Shown here piece after piece: positions 21,850 through 34,499 of a DNA stretch of 64,000 nucleotides (position 1 is the stretch's first letter; each line of letters starts with the position of its first letter). The stretch comes from Cryptomeria japonica (taxonomy: Eukaryota > Streptophyta > Pinopsida > Cupressales > Cupressaceae). Where the stretch lies: assembly GCF_030272615.1 (NCBI RefSeq), contig NC_081408.1:335634793-335698792 (forward strand). Reading direction: 5' to 3'. The notes under the pieces are model-generated. The model worked only from the letters and a program-made list of their open reading frames with translations. It had not been told where the DNA came from and did no database searches. The position numbers and the translations under genes were made by a program.

Positions 21850-24800
21850 ATGGCTCCAAGAAGGGATTTCATAGGGAAGGTAAATTATCAAGATAGAAAC
21901 ATATGTGATGATTTCCTGGAACAATTGACCATGTCCACGAATGTTGTAGCTAAAATTAAAGAATTGGTACCTAAAGCCCCCCATCTAAGGATTGGAGACA
22001 GTTTGTATGACAAAGGTAGATGGTTGAGGGATCCACAGATAGGGATTTCAGGGCTGGGTCTTTTCAAAGTAGGATTCAGTCAGAGACATGCAATTTCCCT
22101 GATGAATAGCATATGGGAACTAGATGTGGGAAAGATTATAGTCCCTGCATTTTTTATGGATGTAGACTTATTAACCCAAATCGCACATAATTATGACCCT
22201 GTTGCTAGATGTGAGAGAAATGTAAATGGGGGAGCCATGTTAGAGATCAATGATGATGAATTCAGGAATATGTTTAAGCTGAGTGAGGTGTCAAATTTAT
22301 TAGAGCCTATAGATTTTGAAACATTGGCCCAGGTTTACAATGTGCAAAGAGATCACCTCAAGAGTGGCCCTTTGAAAGAGTTTTTTGTTAAAATATGGGG
22401 TTAACTATAGTAGGCCCTAGTACCATGGAACCTTTCTCCCTAAATTTGTTTACTCTAAGGGCTAAAGGAATGTATTGGTCACTACATCAGATTTTTGGGG
22501 AAGATGCTAAAACAACTATGCCAATCCATTATATGCTAATGATGGCACACATTATGAACCCCTCTTTGGTAGTAATATTTGATTATGCACCTTACCTTAC
22601 TGATGCAATTCATATAGGACTGGTAGGGATAAAAAATGGTAAGGTAGATAGACCTTTTGGATGGTATTCTCTTCTCATGCACATATTTTTGTTCAAAGGA
22701 GCTAATTATTTTGCTAATGAAATGGACTTGGTCAAAGAAAAGGAAGGTGAAGAGATGTCTATGCAACTATGAACCACAATTTTGTCTTGGGACGGAGAGG
22801 ATTCTAGTTACTTGAAGTTTGATATATGCTTTGCATCTAGGCTTAGGATCCTATTATGCTCACAAAACCCTAGGATCACTAAGGCTCTTTTGGAATTCCT
22901 CGGGCCTAAGGAGTTTGTTGAAGGTATTAAGATTGTTCATAATTGGGGTGATATGTATTTGTACCTTGTTTCTATAGTTTCAGAGTTTATGATTTCAGAG
23001 GCACTCCATATTTATTGCCTTATCAAGTCCTATTGAAGATAGGAATTGTAGAGGTCCTAAGGTAAATTGGAGACGTGCAAGAGGCAGAGTTAACAAATAG
23101 GGGTAAAGGGACTATATTCCCAACTGTTACCATGGCCCATCAATTCATGATCACCAAAGGTGGTTGGAAATTCTTTGATGACTTTTTTCAACCATATAGG
23201 TTGTCTACTACAGTAACCAGGTTTGCAGACACTGAGGATTTTTTCAACGGCATGTTCAGGAGGAGAGTAGTATGTAAAGGTAGGCCACACCAATTTCATT
23301 TACTTGAGGACCTAATTAGAAATGAATTCAATTTGGATGAGAAAGAATTGAGGAAGGAAAAGTGGGTAGCATACAAAAAGGGTCTAGATTTCATTCATCA
23401 ATTTGATAGAAGTTATGACCCTTTGTCTAGCTTTAATCCCTTTGAGGAAAAGATCAAATTCTTAATTCTTTATTTTGAAGATTTAATGCAAACTCTGAAA
23501 GAAAAGAGGGAGGCTATAATAAGAGATAATCTTGACAAGGCTTAGTTATTTCTATCTAAGCTTTCCTTTGCTAAATCCATCCCTCCGGGTGATTATGTGA
23601 TGCACAAGAAGTCAAAATATAGTGTATTGATGCCAGTAACTAGTGAGCCCTCTATTTCAAGAGGGAAGAGAGTAATTGAAGATGTCATTGACATCCAAGA
23701 CTCCCCTAAAAGGCAAAGGGTGGGGAAAGAAGTGCAAACAAGTGAACCTTTATACTCTCCATCTCAATCCCCTATCCATATAGGAGATGAATAGGCAGCA
23801 ATAGAATAATTGATGCAGTTAGGAAGCCTCGAAGAGATTGCTTACACATATGAGGACACACAAGAGGGAATGCCAAAAGAGCCACCTAGTGCTGAGATGA
23901 ACTTAACTGTAGATGAGTTCAAAGGTGAAGAGTTAGCCCCTATCGTCAAGCAAGCTAGAGAAGAGTTCCTAGTTGATAGTAATTTTGTCACAACAGGGGC
24001 CTTCATGCAATTTGTTTGGAAGCAAAACATAGAGAAATTCAAGGCGAGGTGTGAAAAGAGGAAGAGTGAGAAGCCTCATAAAGATGCCACTTCAGTAGAG
24101 GATGAAGTGAAACAAGAAATGATGGCAGAATTTCAAGCCATCACTCCTAAAGCAAGAAGGGCTATGGTGTCAAAGGTTGGTGTTTTACTCCTCCCTAAAT
24201 GGGTTATAGCATATGCCTTGGTACTTGAAGTAGTCAGGAAAGAGACCAAGCCTATGGAGGGAGTGACATTCAACAAGGATAATGTTGCTTTAGTCATGTG
24301 GTCCTTAAAGAGAGATGAAAGTAGAAAGAGGAAAGATACCTCAGAATCCAGTTTCCTAGGAGGTATGAGAGTGAAGAGAGTCCAAGATACAGGGGTGGTA
24401 GAAGCTGCCAACATAGTTCTAGAAACTATAAAATTCATTATGGAGGTGGCTGAAAAAGAAGCAAAGGAGAGAGTTGATCTCCAAGTGAAACTGGAAACAA
24501 TTCTCAAGGCTTATAATGAAGCCAAAAAGGAGGTAGCCAACATGGGTAGTATTATTGCTGGACTATAGAGTCAATTGGTAGGACAACACCAAGGATGTGA
24601 GTCCTCTACCCTGATGATTGCATCCTCTCTAGCAAGACCTCCACCTACCAGTCCTATCATAGAATTTCCCCCTTCTCCTATGCCTTCTAGTTTTCAACTA
24701 GCTAAGACCATTCAACGTGAGTTGGAAAAGTTGAAACAGGCTCAAGCCTTGTTTGTAAATAAATATAAAGAGAAGTTAAGGCCACAAAGTTGAGTTTTGC

Positions 24801-25413
24801 TGATACAATAGAGGACCCCACTATGCACACTAATACGAAAAGAATTTTGGATACTTTGTGTGAGCTAAATGAGGACAAGGCTATTTTAGAGCCGATTTTG
24901 AATAAGTGGATGCCAAGAGAAGTGGATTTAGAACTTATGTTTTCATCCTATGATGAAGTAGGATCTGATGCCATTATTAAATCCACATGTGAGTTAGCAA
25001 AAGGCCTGACCAAGCTAGCCAAAGGAAGAGCCAATGTAGAGAGGAAGGCTAACTTGTACAGGAAGGAATATACTGAGCATAAATTTGAATTGTTTCCTGG
25101 GGGTTTTGTTAGCCAAAATTAGTTGAAGGACAAATAGGTATGGCTTGATGAGTTGGGAGCTAATTTGTCTTTAAGGGTGAATGAAATCATCAATAAAGAT
25201 GACACATCTTTGTTTGTTAAAACAATTGAAGAAATAGAAAAGATAAAGTCATACTATGGCTTTTTGGAATCAGAGGTTAGGAAAGTGAGAAACTCTTGGA
25301 AAAGATTAGTTAAGTTGAAGGAAAAAATTATTAGCTACTCATGGCCCATTGATGACATGTTCCAAGAGTGGACCAAGAAGTATGTGGTGCAAGAGGAAGA
25401 AATCCCAAAGTAG
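21850..25413 (+). pseudogene. LTR-encoded ORF, full length (element C 3' LTR)
   Basis: Function unknown. It starts MAPRRDFIGKVNYQDRN at 21850 and ends KKYVVQEEEIPK, about 1187 codons, aligned throughout with 15352-11798 of element A. Segments in order are 21850-22404, 22395-22772, 22782-23036, 23075-23794, 23810-24787 and 24790-25413, showing frameshifts between them. Notable stops are TAG at 25121 and 25136, where A has Gln (PTQLKDKQIW). A Pro/Ser-rich linker near 24620-24700 precedes a helical C-terminal quarter with IEEIEKIKSYYGFLESEV. Its conservation over the whole length in A and C argues that it was under selection before decay. Confidence 0.75.
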
Positions 25414-26395
25414 TTAGAAGATTCTGCAGAGGAGAAACAAACCAAAAAGTTTGCTGAGACTGAAGAAGACTTGCAACTATTTCTTGGAAGAGATTGTGGT
25501 TTGTAACAAACTTTTCTTAGGAAAGTCTAAAGCTTGTATGCATCCATAATGTTATAAATGGATACTAGGACTAATAGAAAGGGGATCACAAGAATTTTGT
25601 AAAGAAACTCTGGAAAAATATATCTAGGTTTTTTCTAGCTATTACAGAGAATACTTTGAGTCATGTAAGATTTTTCAAAATGAATATCAATATACAGATC
25701 AAAACATTTCAAGCCTAAAACCTATGTTGTCTTCTAGTGTGCTTTCTGTAATTTACTGGTTTCTTTTGAGTATTCGAGGGTTATTCAACTGAACACGTAT
25801 TGTAATGCAATCTTTATGGATATGTTCATAACTTTTCTCTCTAGGAGAGGAATTAAATATGCATGAAACATCTCTGTCAGTAGATTATTTATTTGAAACT
25901 TTGAATTTGATAGATAATGTTTAGTTTAACAAGAAAGAACTCTTATATATGTCAGGTATGTATAGGGTTAATGAAAGCCAAAGTAATGTGATGTATGGGG
26001 ATGTTTAATTTTGGAATCCTTGCTTGATTTATATGACTTTGTAGTCTGGATAAGGCACTGGTATGTGTTGTGGTTTTCTTTCTTTTTCTCTTGGGGATCA
26101 ATACTGAAAATTAGTATAAGTGTTTCCTTTAATGTTTCAGTTTTATTAAGGTGCTTAAGTCCATAGGTTTCTAGCATTGGTTTACTATGGATGTCAAATT
26201 TTAAAGTGTGTAAGTTTTCACAGAAGCTATACCCACCTGAGATTTGGATAATTTCAAAGTGTAGAAGGCTTTTTTGAAACCTTGTTATATGTTATTCTTG
26301 AGTTATAATTTTCTTGGTGTCTTCTTCACATACAAACAAATTTTATTATATTTCTTACAGGGAGGATAGAAGGGAATTAGATTTTGAGAATAACA

Positions 26396-27355
26396 AGACC
26401 CTCCAAAGAAGCATCTGTGCACACCATAAAATTTCCCAAAGGATCTAGTACTACTAAAATAGGTGCACTGGTCAAGCACTCCTTAAGAATCTGAAAAGCA
26501 ATCTCGCACTGCTTTGTCCAAACAAATTTCTTCCCTTTTCTTTGAAGAGAAGTGATAGGATGAGCTATCCTAGAGAAATCATGAACATATCTATGATAAT
26601 ATCCTACTAAACCCATGAAACTACACACCTCTCCCACATTAGTGGGTGCTGGCCAATCAACAATTATCTGAATCTTTGAGGGATCAACTATGCTACCCTC
26701 TCCAGCAATCACATGACCAAGATACCTCACCTCTATCTGGAAGAAATCACACTTTGCCAAATTGGCATATAGGTGATTCTCCCTAAGACACTGCAAAACC
26801 TGCCTCACATGATCCTCATGCTCCTCAACCGATCTCGAATAAATCAAAATATCATCTAGAAATACTAACACAAACCTATCTAAATACAATTTGAAGACAC
26901 CATTCATCAAGCTCATGAAAAATGAAGGTGCATTCGTGAACCAAAAGGTACTACTGAGAACTCATAATGACCATATCTAGTACAAAAAGTTGTGCGATGA
27001 ATGTCTGCCTCCTGAATCCTCAACTGGTGATACTCAAACTTAAGGTCAATCTTAGAGAAGATTTTGGCATCCTTATCTGGTCAAATAAATCATCTATCCA
27101 AGGCAAGGGATATCAGTTCTTCACCATCACCTTATTAAGCTATCTGTAATCAATGCATAATCGAAGAGATCCATCCTTGTTCTTCACAAATAGCATAGGT
27201 GCACCCCAAGGGGACACACTAGGATGAATAAACCCCTTTGCCAACAAATCCTCCAACTGAACCCTCAACTCATCCAACTCCTATGTGGTCATCCAATAGG
27301 GAGCTTTAGAAATAGGCTCTGCTCTTAGCACCAAATCAATCCTAAGATCTATATC
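26396..27355 (-). pseudogene. Reverse transcriptase and start of RNase H of element D
   Basis: RT motifs in order are [20 protein letters not shown] and CIDYR (about 27240-27165), then PFG (about 26945), and the catalytic box VFLDD (about 26850), with LGHVIAGEG and MGLVGYYHRYV after it. RNase H begins with CTDASLEGL and is cut by element C. There are several stops, and a 1-bp deletion just after PFG shifts the frame. The last residues of the open frame at 26377-26395 come from the inserted LTR of C, not from D. Confidence 0.88.
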
Positions 27356-27928
27356 TCACCGAGGGGGCATACTTGGAATCTCACTAAGAAAAACATCTGC
27401 AAACTCCTGAAGAATGGGGTTCTGCTGTAATAAATCCTCTGAGCTAACTTCCCCATCCACATCCTTTAGTCTAACCACAAACAACTGGCAACCCTTACGC
27501 ACACACCTCTTCATTTGCATAGCAAAAATCATGCAAAGAGAGATAGGTCTCTGAATACCTACAATCTCCACACTCTTCCCACTATCATCCTTGCACTGCA
27601 CTCTCTTACCTCTGCAATCTATCTGTGCTTGGTGAGATCCATGCCAATCCATACCAAGAACCACATCATAAGATCCCAAAGACATAACACAAAGATCCAT
27701 AGAAGTCTGGCAATCTCCTAAAATTAAAGGACAATTGAGCACAAGGGAATCCACTACCACTTTGGACCCCATAGCTAACTCTACCTGCCACCTATCATCC
27801 TACTTTGTCATAGCAAACCCGCATCACTCTACTAGAAAAGGAGAAATAAAAGATTCTAATGCTCCATAATCAAACAACACTGAATAAGAGATACCACATA
27901 TTACACCTGATGTCTTAAAAATGGTAGC
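27356..27928 (-). pseudogene. Protease region of element D
   Basis: It carries the retropepsin flap region seen in Ty3 elements: SYDVVLGMDWH and IDCRGKRVQ. The active-site segment at about 27870 reads LFDYGALESFIS, where the family norm is D(S/T)GA, so a Tyr replaces the Ser/Thr. After the protease the linker to RT is recognisable (EFADVFLSEIP). A stop separates the active-site half from the flap half. Confidence 0.78.
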
Positions 27929-29156
27929 CTAATGCTTAGGCTGATAGTTATCAACCACCGCAAAAACATGATGAGACCTACCTATATGAATGGCAATGTG
28001 ACCTGACTGTCCACATGCGAAGTAATCTCTCCTGATGAACACTCTGCTACCTGGTGTTGTACTCGATTGTTGAACACTACCTCTACTAGAAGCTGGCTGC
28101 AAACTCTGCACTAGCTAAGAAGGAGTAGGTCTCTTGTCACATTGATGATTGCGACTCCTATTAACCTGAAATCTAGCACCTCGAGAAAATCTTTGTCCCT
28201 AAGAAACCCTCTTCTTAAACTGCTGACCACTACGCAAAGAAGAAAGATGGCTCCTAGCATATCCTACAAACTGCTGATGTGGTCCTCTCACTGTAGATTA
28301 TGTAATAGGTGAACTAATTGTCTATCCTCCAATCTCTCCTCTTGATGCTAATGAAAGATTTTCCTCTGCTAGTCTCGCCTTCTCCATAGCTGCCTCCAAG
28401 GTCTTAGGTCCGTGCATCCAAACCTCTCCACCAATATGATCATTAAGAACCTCTCACAAAGTGTTGAATCAACATCAGCTCATCATCTGCATATCCTGCA
28501 TACTGTCTAATCTTGAAGAACCTACACTTGTACTGCTCCACAGTCATCCTCTATTGTCTCAAATCATGGAGCTCATCGGCCTTCCTCTGCCTCCAATGAT
28601 CTAAAAGAAATATAGCACAAAACCACTCCAAGAATAACTCCCATAATATCATCACTATGTCCAAATGCATCTTTTGTTCCTCCATGTGCCATCATGTCAT
28701 CGCAAAATCATGAAGATGCAAAATCACACATATTGCCTTGGTGTTACTGCTACACTAGTGCATAGCAAAACACCTACCTAATTCCAATATCCATGTCTCT
28801 GCCTCCATGCCATTGCCTAAGCCATCAAAAGTAGGAGGATGAGTCCTATTCGGATCTCTGATGTGACTAGCTACAAGCACCTCCTGATCCACCTCAATTC
28901 TCCTCCTAGGAGAACAAGAACACTCTCTCTCCTGATCCTTCAAATGATGACATCCCTCCTGCTGGTTCTCCTCCTGTCTCGATCCTAGGTGACCAAGAAG
29001 CTCTTGAAGCACATTCACCAACTATGGAATTGGATCATCTCTAGGTTGCTCTTGCTCCTGTTCCTCATGGTGTGACTCTTCAAAAACCTCAAGGAGAGGG
29101 TTCCTATGAGTACCCATGTGATCGACATGATGATGATCTCTACCCCTAATAGGCAT
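27929..29156 (-). pseudogene. Gag of element D
   Basis: It starts MPIRGRDHHH at 29156. A capsid-type motif FDGLGNGMEAETWILELG lies near 28800. The zinc knuckle near 28000-28045 has lost its first Cys (YFAC) and its last Cys (HIAIHI), so it could not bind zinc. A TAG stop near 29020 and several others break the frame. The region between 28110 and 28755 contains remnants of the second half of gag in several frames. Confidence 0.75.
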
Positions 29157-29283
29157 CTTATCTAAGAAAAATGCAAAGGAGACTATAAGCTAAACATCTA
29201 AGGAAACTATAATAAGAAAATAAATAGCAGGGATAATGCTAAAATGCACAATGGGCTCAATCTAAACCAAAGTACCCAGTGTT

Positions 29284-29302
29284 GAACCTGGCTCTGATAC
29301 CA
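29284..29302 (-). promoter_or_regulatory. Primer binding site of element D
   Basis: On the minus strand TGGTATCAGAGCCAGGTTC, 3 nt from the LTR end. TGGTATCAGAGC is the classic sequence complementary to the 3' end of plant initiator tRNA-Met. Confidence 0.9.
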
Positions 29303-31258
29303 AGTTGTAATGCCTGCCAAAATACCCTAAAGAAACTAAAAAATAATATACAAATGGAGATAATTTTTTTTATCTTAACATCTAATAACAACTAATGCAA
29401 CATATAACATCTCCATCTATTTACATTCATTAACCAATTAACCAATATGATCATACATAATTGCTCATTTCATCAAATAACACAAGCAGAAATAACACAA
29501 CATCAATAACCTTTCTCTAGGGTACTTTAACATCATTACTTAATTCATTTCCATAATAACATACTACACACACGATAGGTATATTTCACCCTCATTAATT
29601 CATCATATTCTAAAAGAACTATGAAATATACAACCTACAACATTACTTATTCCTCATGATATGCATAATTTCCTTTCTACCAATGCATCTATGTGAAATC
29701 ATTCCCATTTATTAAATTCAATTATCATATTCTAACATACTCACCTATTAATCTATGAATATTCCTCTTTCAAGACTATTTAAAATTCTAACTAGCCTCT
29801 AAACATTCCATGAAATAATACAACTAATCCATAATGCAATTCCATTCTATTCCAACTATAATCCATCTTATTTCCATGATTCATAAAATCACATCTCTAT
29901 AATAGTGCAAATATAATATCTCTAAATTCAAATTTCCAAATACAATTTGTCTTAGAAATATAAGTACAATAATTAAATCATGAGCATAGCCCTTCTACTA
30001 AAGATTTCATCTACCATATACAAAGAGATTACATTACATACATTCCATCTTATCCATTACATAAATCTACTACAAGGTACATCCTTAGTACATCGTGAAG
30101 TAGAATCCACATCCATGCAAGAAGAATCCAAAAGAACATCCCAATGGCTAAAAGGCACCAACCTCCTGGCCATGTGGAACCAAAGGAACCACCCCCCATG
30201 CTAGGAGATGACACAAGGTCCCAACACATACTCTAAACCTAAGCTAGCACCTATAACCAAGGAGACTAACCACACAAGAACTCTCAAGAAAGAACTTACA
30301 CAATACAACAAGAATGACTCCCAGAGGCATGAAACTCATCAAGACATAAATGCATCCAATAAGCATAATCACAAATCATAAAGGGGAAACAAATGTAGGA
30401 GTTGAGTTTCATCACATGCCATCCTCATAACATAATAACATAATAACACAAGGCACTAGCCTGATGGACATGTGGACCCATTTCAACCTATGAGAGACTA
30501 AGGGAGATTAGCTTACCATATTCATGACCTTCTCATGCTTATCCTAAAACATCCTCCCTAGGACTAAGTCATGAGGCAAAAATCAATTTGTCATCTTATT
30601 AATTAATCTAAGCACCCAACCCATCAATTATTAGGTTATCACTTCTTTACAAATCACGGAAAAACTCCAATGTGCCCTGGCGGTCTAGACTTCATGCATC
30701 CTTACAAGGAACCTCAAGCAAGCCTATCTCTCATGACCCCGATCATCACAAGGAATCCAACTCCTCCTAACATGGCCCAACAATAAATCACAAGAGGCTC
30801 TACCACAAAAACACATGAGAACAATACTCAATGCTGCCAACAACTTCCACACATACTCTTACCACATAAACAAGGCTATAATAACATCAATATAGAAAAA
30901 TGAGCCTCTTGGCTGGAAATAAACAAAGGCATATCAAGCCACAACATACTACCATCAAATAAAGAATAACATCACAGCAAGGCCTACTTACTTACTGGTC
31001 CAAAACAACATAAAAATCATCTCAATCATCCATGGCCTATCCACATGGAAGAAAGTCTAAACTACCCACAATGGTATAGAGAAGTAAATGTACATAACAC
31101 CATCAAAATACATCAAATTGGTAAAATCCAAGTCTGGAAAGTACTAATAGACCTCAAATAAAGCCTCTTATACAAAAATCAATTCGGGAAAATGTTTCAA
31201 AAATGACCAAAACTGGGAAAATACAAAACACAATCAGGTTAGCACTTTTGCCCCACAG

Positions 31259-31445
31259 GACAATGCTTATGCCACACATAACAACGCAAATGCAACATAG
31301 GATAGTGCTTATGCATTCAAGAATCACACATATGCATTCTGGAAAATCGCTTATGTTTCTAGATTCACACTTATTCATCTTAAGACAACGCTTATGTTGC
31401 ACAGAGCAGCACAAATGCAATATAGAACAATGCTTTTGCAGAAAC
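31259..31445. repeat. Imperfect repeats within D LTR
   Basis: A block beginning GACAATGCTTATGC at 31259 recurs at 31384 (GACAACGCTTATG), 125 bp apart, with matching sequence for over 50 bp. The word GCTTATG or GCTTTTGC also recurs at about 31306, 31350, 31428 and 31448. Confidence 0.6.
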
Positions 31446-32334
31446 AATGCTTTTGCACAAAAATTACAGAAAACTCAGATAACTTTTGGGTAAAATAATA
31501 AATCATAGACTTAACAAAAATGCTCGAAAAATATATGGAAAGAAATGCTCAAAAACAAAGAATACCTGGGTATAAACACAATAAAATATCACCAACTATA
31601 GATCAAGATTAAAACAAATAACTTCATGATATAAAATGAGTCAAACCACTACAAAACTCACAAAGCATCAAATAGACAGTCCCAAGCAATCACAAACTAA
31701 AGGACTCACAAATGAAGACCAATCTCATCTCATACAAGAGAGGATTAATCAACCAAAGATTTCCACAGCAAATTCACAGAGCCGTGAAATGCCATACACA
31801 GGAAAAACCAATAAATCTCCCAACAACTATATAAAACCCAAGTAATATAAAGCTTTCCTTCAAAAATATTAAACTTCAACAACATTATAACTATAGAATG
31901 AAATACCATTTCAACCCAAACCCAAAAAAAATGCAAACACAACCATACACAGAGAAGCCATTGAAAACAAATGCAAAGGAAAAGAACTCCAACCTGCAAC
32001 TTGAAGTAATGGAAAATGAAGCTGAAGAAGAGCTCCCACAAGCCAACCAAATCCAATCCAAGCTCCAGCCAAATCCAAGAGAGAAGAAGACCAAAATCAA
32101 TAAAGAAGCTTGTTGGAAAAATTTCCAGAGAAGAGCAAAAACCAACTTGAAAAAACTTCACGGGAAAGAAAATAAAAAGCAACAATAATCCAAAAACCCT
32201 AGCCTCAATCTCGGCCAATCAAAATATTCCAATTTGGAGTATATTTTACCAACCCACCATATAATATAATCTATTCACCCATTTTGAATTTAACCAATGA
32301 GAGTGAAGGGTAGGTAAAGTAAATAAGATGTACT

Positions 32335-32780
32335 TATTTAGCTAAGTGGGATTGTTTTATTTATTTCTTTATTTAATTTAATGTGTTCATACACCCCACT
32401 TAGGAATAAAAGTCAAACTATTAAATAAATATAAGTTGTAAATAAATAATCCAAAAGGGGATTAAAATCAAATAAACCAAAAGCTAATAAAATAAATTAA
32501 AGAACCAAATAAACATAATATATCAAATAAATATCAAACCAAAGAAGGTCAAATAAATAATTAAATAATCAAATACCTTTAAAGATTAAATCATAAATAT
32601 TAAATAAATATTAAACAACAATAAGGCTCATCATTTATTAAATAATCATAAAATCAATAAACATTAATTATCAAATAAATGTAAATATTAGATAATTAAA
32701 TATTCAGAACTTATAAATTAAATACATTAAAATAAACATTACAAAATATAAAACTACACATCAAGAGCCACATAATTACT
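32335..32780. repeat. AT-rich tract with TAAATAAA repeats in D LTR
   Basis: A stretch of about 450 bp made largely of A and T with many irregular copies of AAATAAAT, upstream of the likely transcribed part of the D LTR. It looks like degenerate simple sequence, with no ORF. Confidence 0.7.
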
Positions 32781-33413
32781 CTAACATAATCAAGTAAATC
32801 AACCGGCATACACTAAACTCAACAAACCAAAAGACCAAGCTTACTAACTGACATGGCGAATTATGCCAAAATGCTAACTACACATGGTGAACAACTTAGA
32901 CCTAGAGTATGTGAGGGGAAACTCATGCCATCTCCGAACCACATAAGCTATTGGAACTAAGACACGCTCAGACCTGTGAAGCTAGGTGGAGTCGATTTCT
33001 GGTACCTGCAAAATCCTGCAACCACAAAATGACAATACAATATATATATATACATATATATAGAACAAGTAAGTGATAGAGAATCGCGATGACACATCCC
33101 GCTCGCAATGAGTGATGTAGAATCATCTCTATCATGAAGATAGTAAAACAATAGTCAAACACATCTCATAAACATCTCATCATATGTAATCATGAAGTAG
33201 AGTTAGTGTAATCATAACCATCATCAAAACCATGATAAATTTAATCTATCAATAACCCATCACATTGTGGGCATATAAAATCCATCAAGTACATATATCC
33301 TCAAATCACGTGATCAATCATGATAGTACCAACATCCATATAGATAATCAAAATAGCATATGTCCAATAGTGTCTAACATCAATCATAAGTCAAATCTAG
33401 GGTGGACACTACA

Positions 33414-34187
33414 ATTCTTATCAGGACTATTTTTCAGATTCAAAAAACCCTCATACAATTTGTCTGCCAGATATGCAACGAAATCAAACGCTCTTGTCTC
33501 ATGCCTCTAGATATCAGCTGCCAAAACTAGTGGTCCCATTCTTGCTATTTCTAGAGCCTCGACTCCTCCCACCTGTCCACAAGCCATGTAGGTCTATTGG
33601 AAATATTTCTTGAAAATGTTAATATCGTAAAGCGACCCATCCTCCTCTGTCAGCCTTCGCTTTTCAGCCTTATGAAACACCAAATTCCAACCCTGATATG
33701 TGGTGTCCATCTTTCTATATTCCTCCTCCAAATCATCGAAAGACAGAGGCACCTCTACCTTAGAATCCAAACAAAAGACTTCTTGAATCGTTGTTGCTAC
33801 AAAACAAATGAAAGTAGTCCCATCAAGCAACATGATACATCTTTTGGCAGCATCATAGTTTCTAACCATGAGCTTGCCTAGACCAGTGCTCCATGGGTTA
33901 GAGATAGGCATTGGGTGGTTTCTCCTTATGTAATGGAACAGGAAAAATTCATGTCCTCTCACTCTAGTCCATACATTGCTAATCTCTTTGTACCTATCCT
34001 CCAACTAGTCACGAATTGGCAAATTGGTCTTCGACCTTCTAGACTTAGCTCCTGCAGAACTCATCTAATTGATCATATCTTGATTTAGCTTCCTTTGTTT
34101 GGCAGCATCCCCTACCTTTGATTTTTTTGATGTATCACTGAATATTTTTGTGACTTTCCTTTTCCCTTTTGCACTCAAACCCTCCAT
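33414..34187 (-). pseudogene. LTR-encoded ORF, N-terminal part (element E 3' LTR)
   Basis: Function unknown. It starts at 34187 (MEGL, then a Lys-rich stretch). A TAG follows about 40 codons later, just before a Met-Ser-Ser start, and is shared with the 5' LTR copy. The visible part includes YKEISNVWTRVRGHEFFLFHYI, GKLMVRNYD and LDDLEEEYRKMDTTYQGWN. It lacks the 14 residues found between two GKLMV/KLMV repeats in the 5' LTR copy. It is cut at 33414 by element D. Confidence 0.75.
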
Positions 34188-34289
34188 TTTGCAAATCCTC
34201 TGTTTTGTACTCTGCAACTTCAATTATCACTTCAAAGATATCAAACCACTTTCTGATTAATTTGTGAAAAACAACATGCACGGGACCCC

Positions 34290-34296
34290 ATATATA
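34290..34296 (-). promoter_or_regulatory. TATA box in element E 3' LTR
   Basis: Minus-strand CTTATATATGGGG, about 100 bp upstream of the LTR ORF start. The identical word is at the same place in the 5' LTR (60336-60342). Confidence 0.6.
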
Positions 34297-34499
34297 AGTT
34301 CATTCTCTATTATAGATAATATTTGGAAAAAATCCTGGTTAGATTTTCTTCGTGCGATTTCAGGCCTATTCGTTGGATGTATTAAATAATGGTTGTCATG
34401 TCTGTTTTCACACCAAATTTCTTAACGGCTAATCGGTGTAACTCGGCCCAAAAATTTAATTTTTTTGTGCCACTTGTAATGTAGACATATTTAATTCCT

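Larger units (their letters stand above)
17651..26395 (+). mobile_element. Element C: Athila/Tat-like LTR retrotransposon, 3' part
   Basis: A plus-strand sister of element A, seen from the middle of RT to the end of its 3' LTR. Its gag, protease, aRH and the start of RT should lie left of the window, beyond element A, which is inserted in its RT. The right end at 26395 (GAGAATAACA) abuts the RNase H coding sequence of element D, which resumes at 26396, so C is inserted in D. It is more decayed than A: several frameshifts, and a lost integrase glutamate. Confidence 0.88.
20188..26395 (+). repeat. Element C 3' LTR, complete, 6208 bp
   Basis: It starts TGTTAGCACTG at 20188 and ends GAGAATAACA at 26395. 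The start is the position at which the A and E LTRs also begin, and the end joins coding sequence of element D. It contains a tandem-repeat region (20442-21540), the LTR ORF (21850-25413) and a noncoding tail of nearly 1 kb. With the 5' LTR of A it forms an inverted repeat more than 6 kb long, separated by about 2.5 kb. Confidence 0.88.
26396..33413 (-). mobile_element. Element D: Ty3 chromovirus-like LTR retrotransposon, 5' part
   Basis: It reads leftwards: 5' LTR 29306-33413, PBS 29284-29302, gag, protease, RT and the start of RNase H, then interrupted by element C at 26395. The RT sequence and the tRNA-iMet-type PBS fit a chromovirus such as the Tekay/Del group. The outer LTR end at 33413 abuts element E sequence that continues from 33414. 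The rest (RNase H, integrase, 3' LTR) should be left of the window. It is heavily decayed. Confidence 0.87.
29306..33413 (-). repeat. Element D 5' LTR, 4108 bp
   Basis: On the minus strand it starts TGTAGTGTCC at 33413 and ends GGCAGGCATTACA at 29306, 3 nt before the PBS. The outer end is confirmed because element E sequence homologous to 59427 onwards continues at 33414. No coding capacity is supported. The open frames inside (for example 31745-32218) are low-complexity. The LTR holds an AT-rich tract and a short duplicated block, listed separately. Confidence 0.85.

Noticed and set aside
26377-26395. C-terminal residues of the D RT/RNase H open frame
   Set aside because: These codons come from the end of the C LTR, not from D.
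31745-32218. Minus-strand ORF of 157 codons rich in Phe, Leu and Trp
   Set aside because: It lies inside the D LTR with no partner copy to test it, has low-complexity composition and overlaps other equally open frames. There is no domain evidence.
29306-33413. Host gene in the largest stretch without pol
   Set aside because: The stretch is bounded by TG...CA ends, a PBS and a target element, so it is an LTR. No exon-like coding region is seen.
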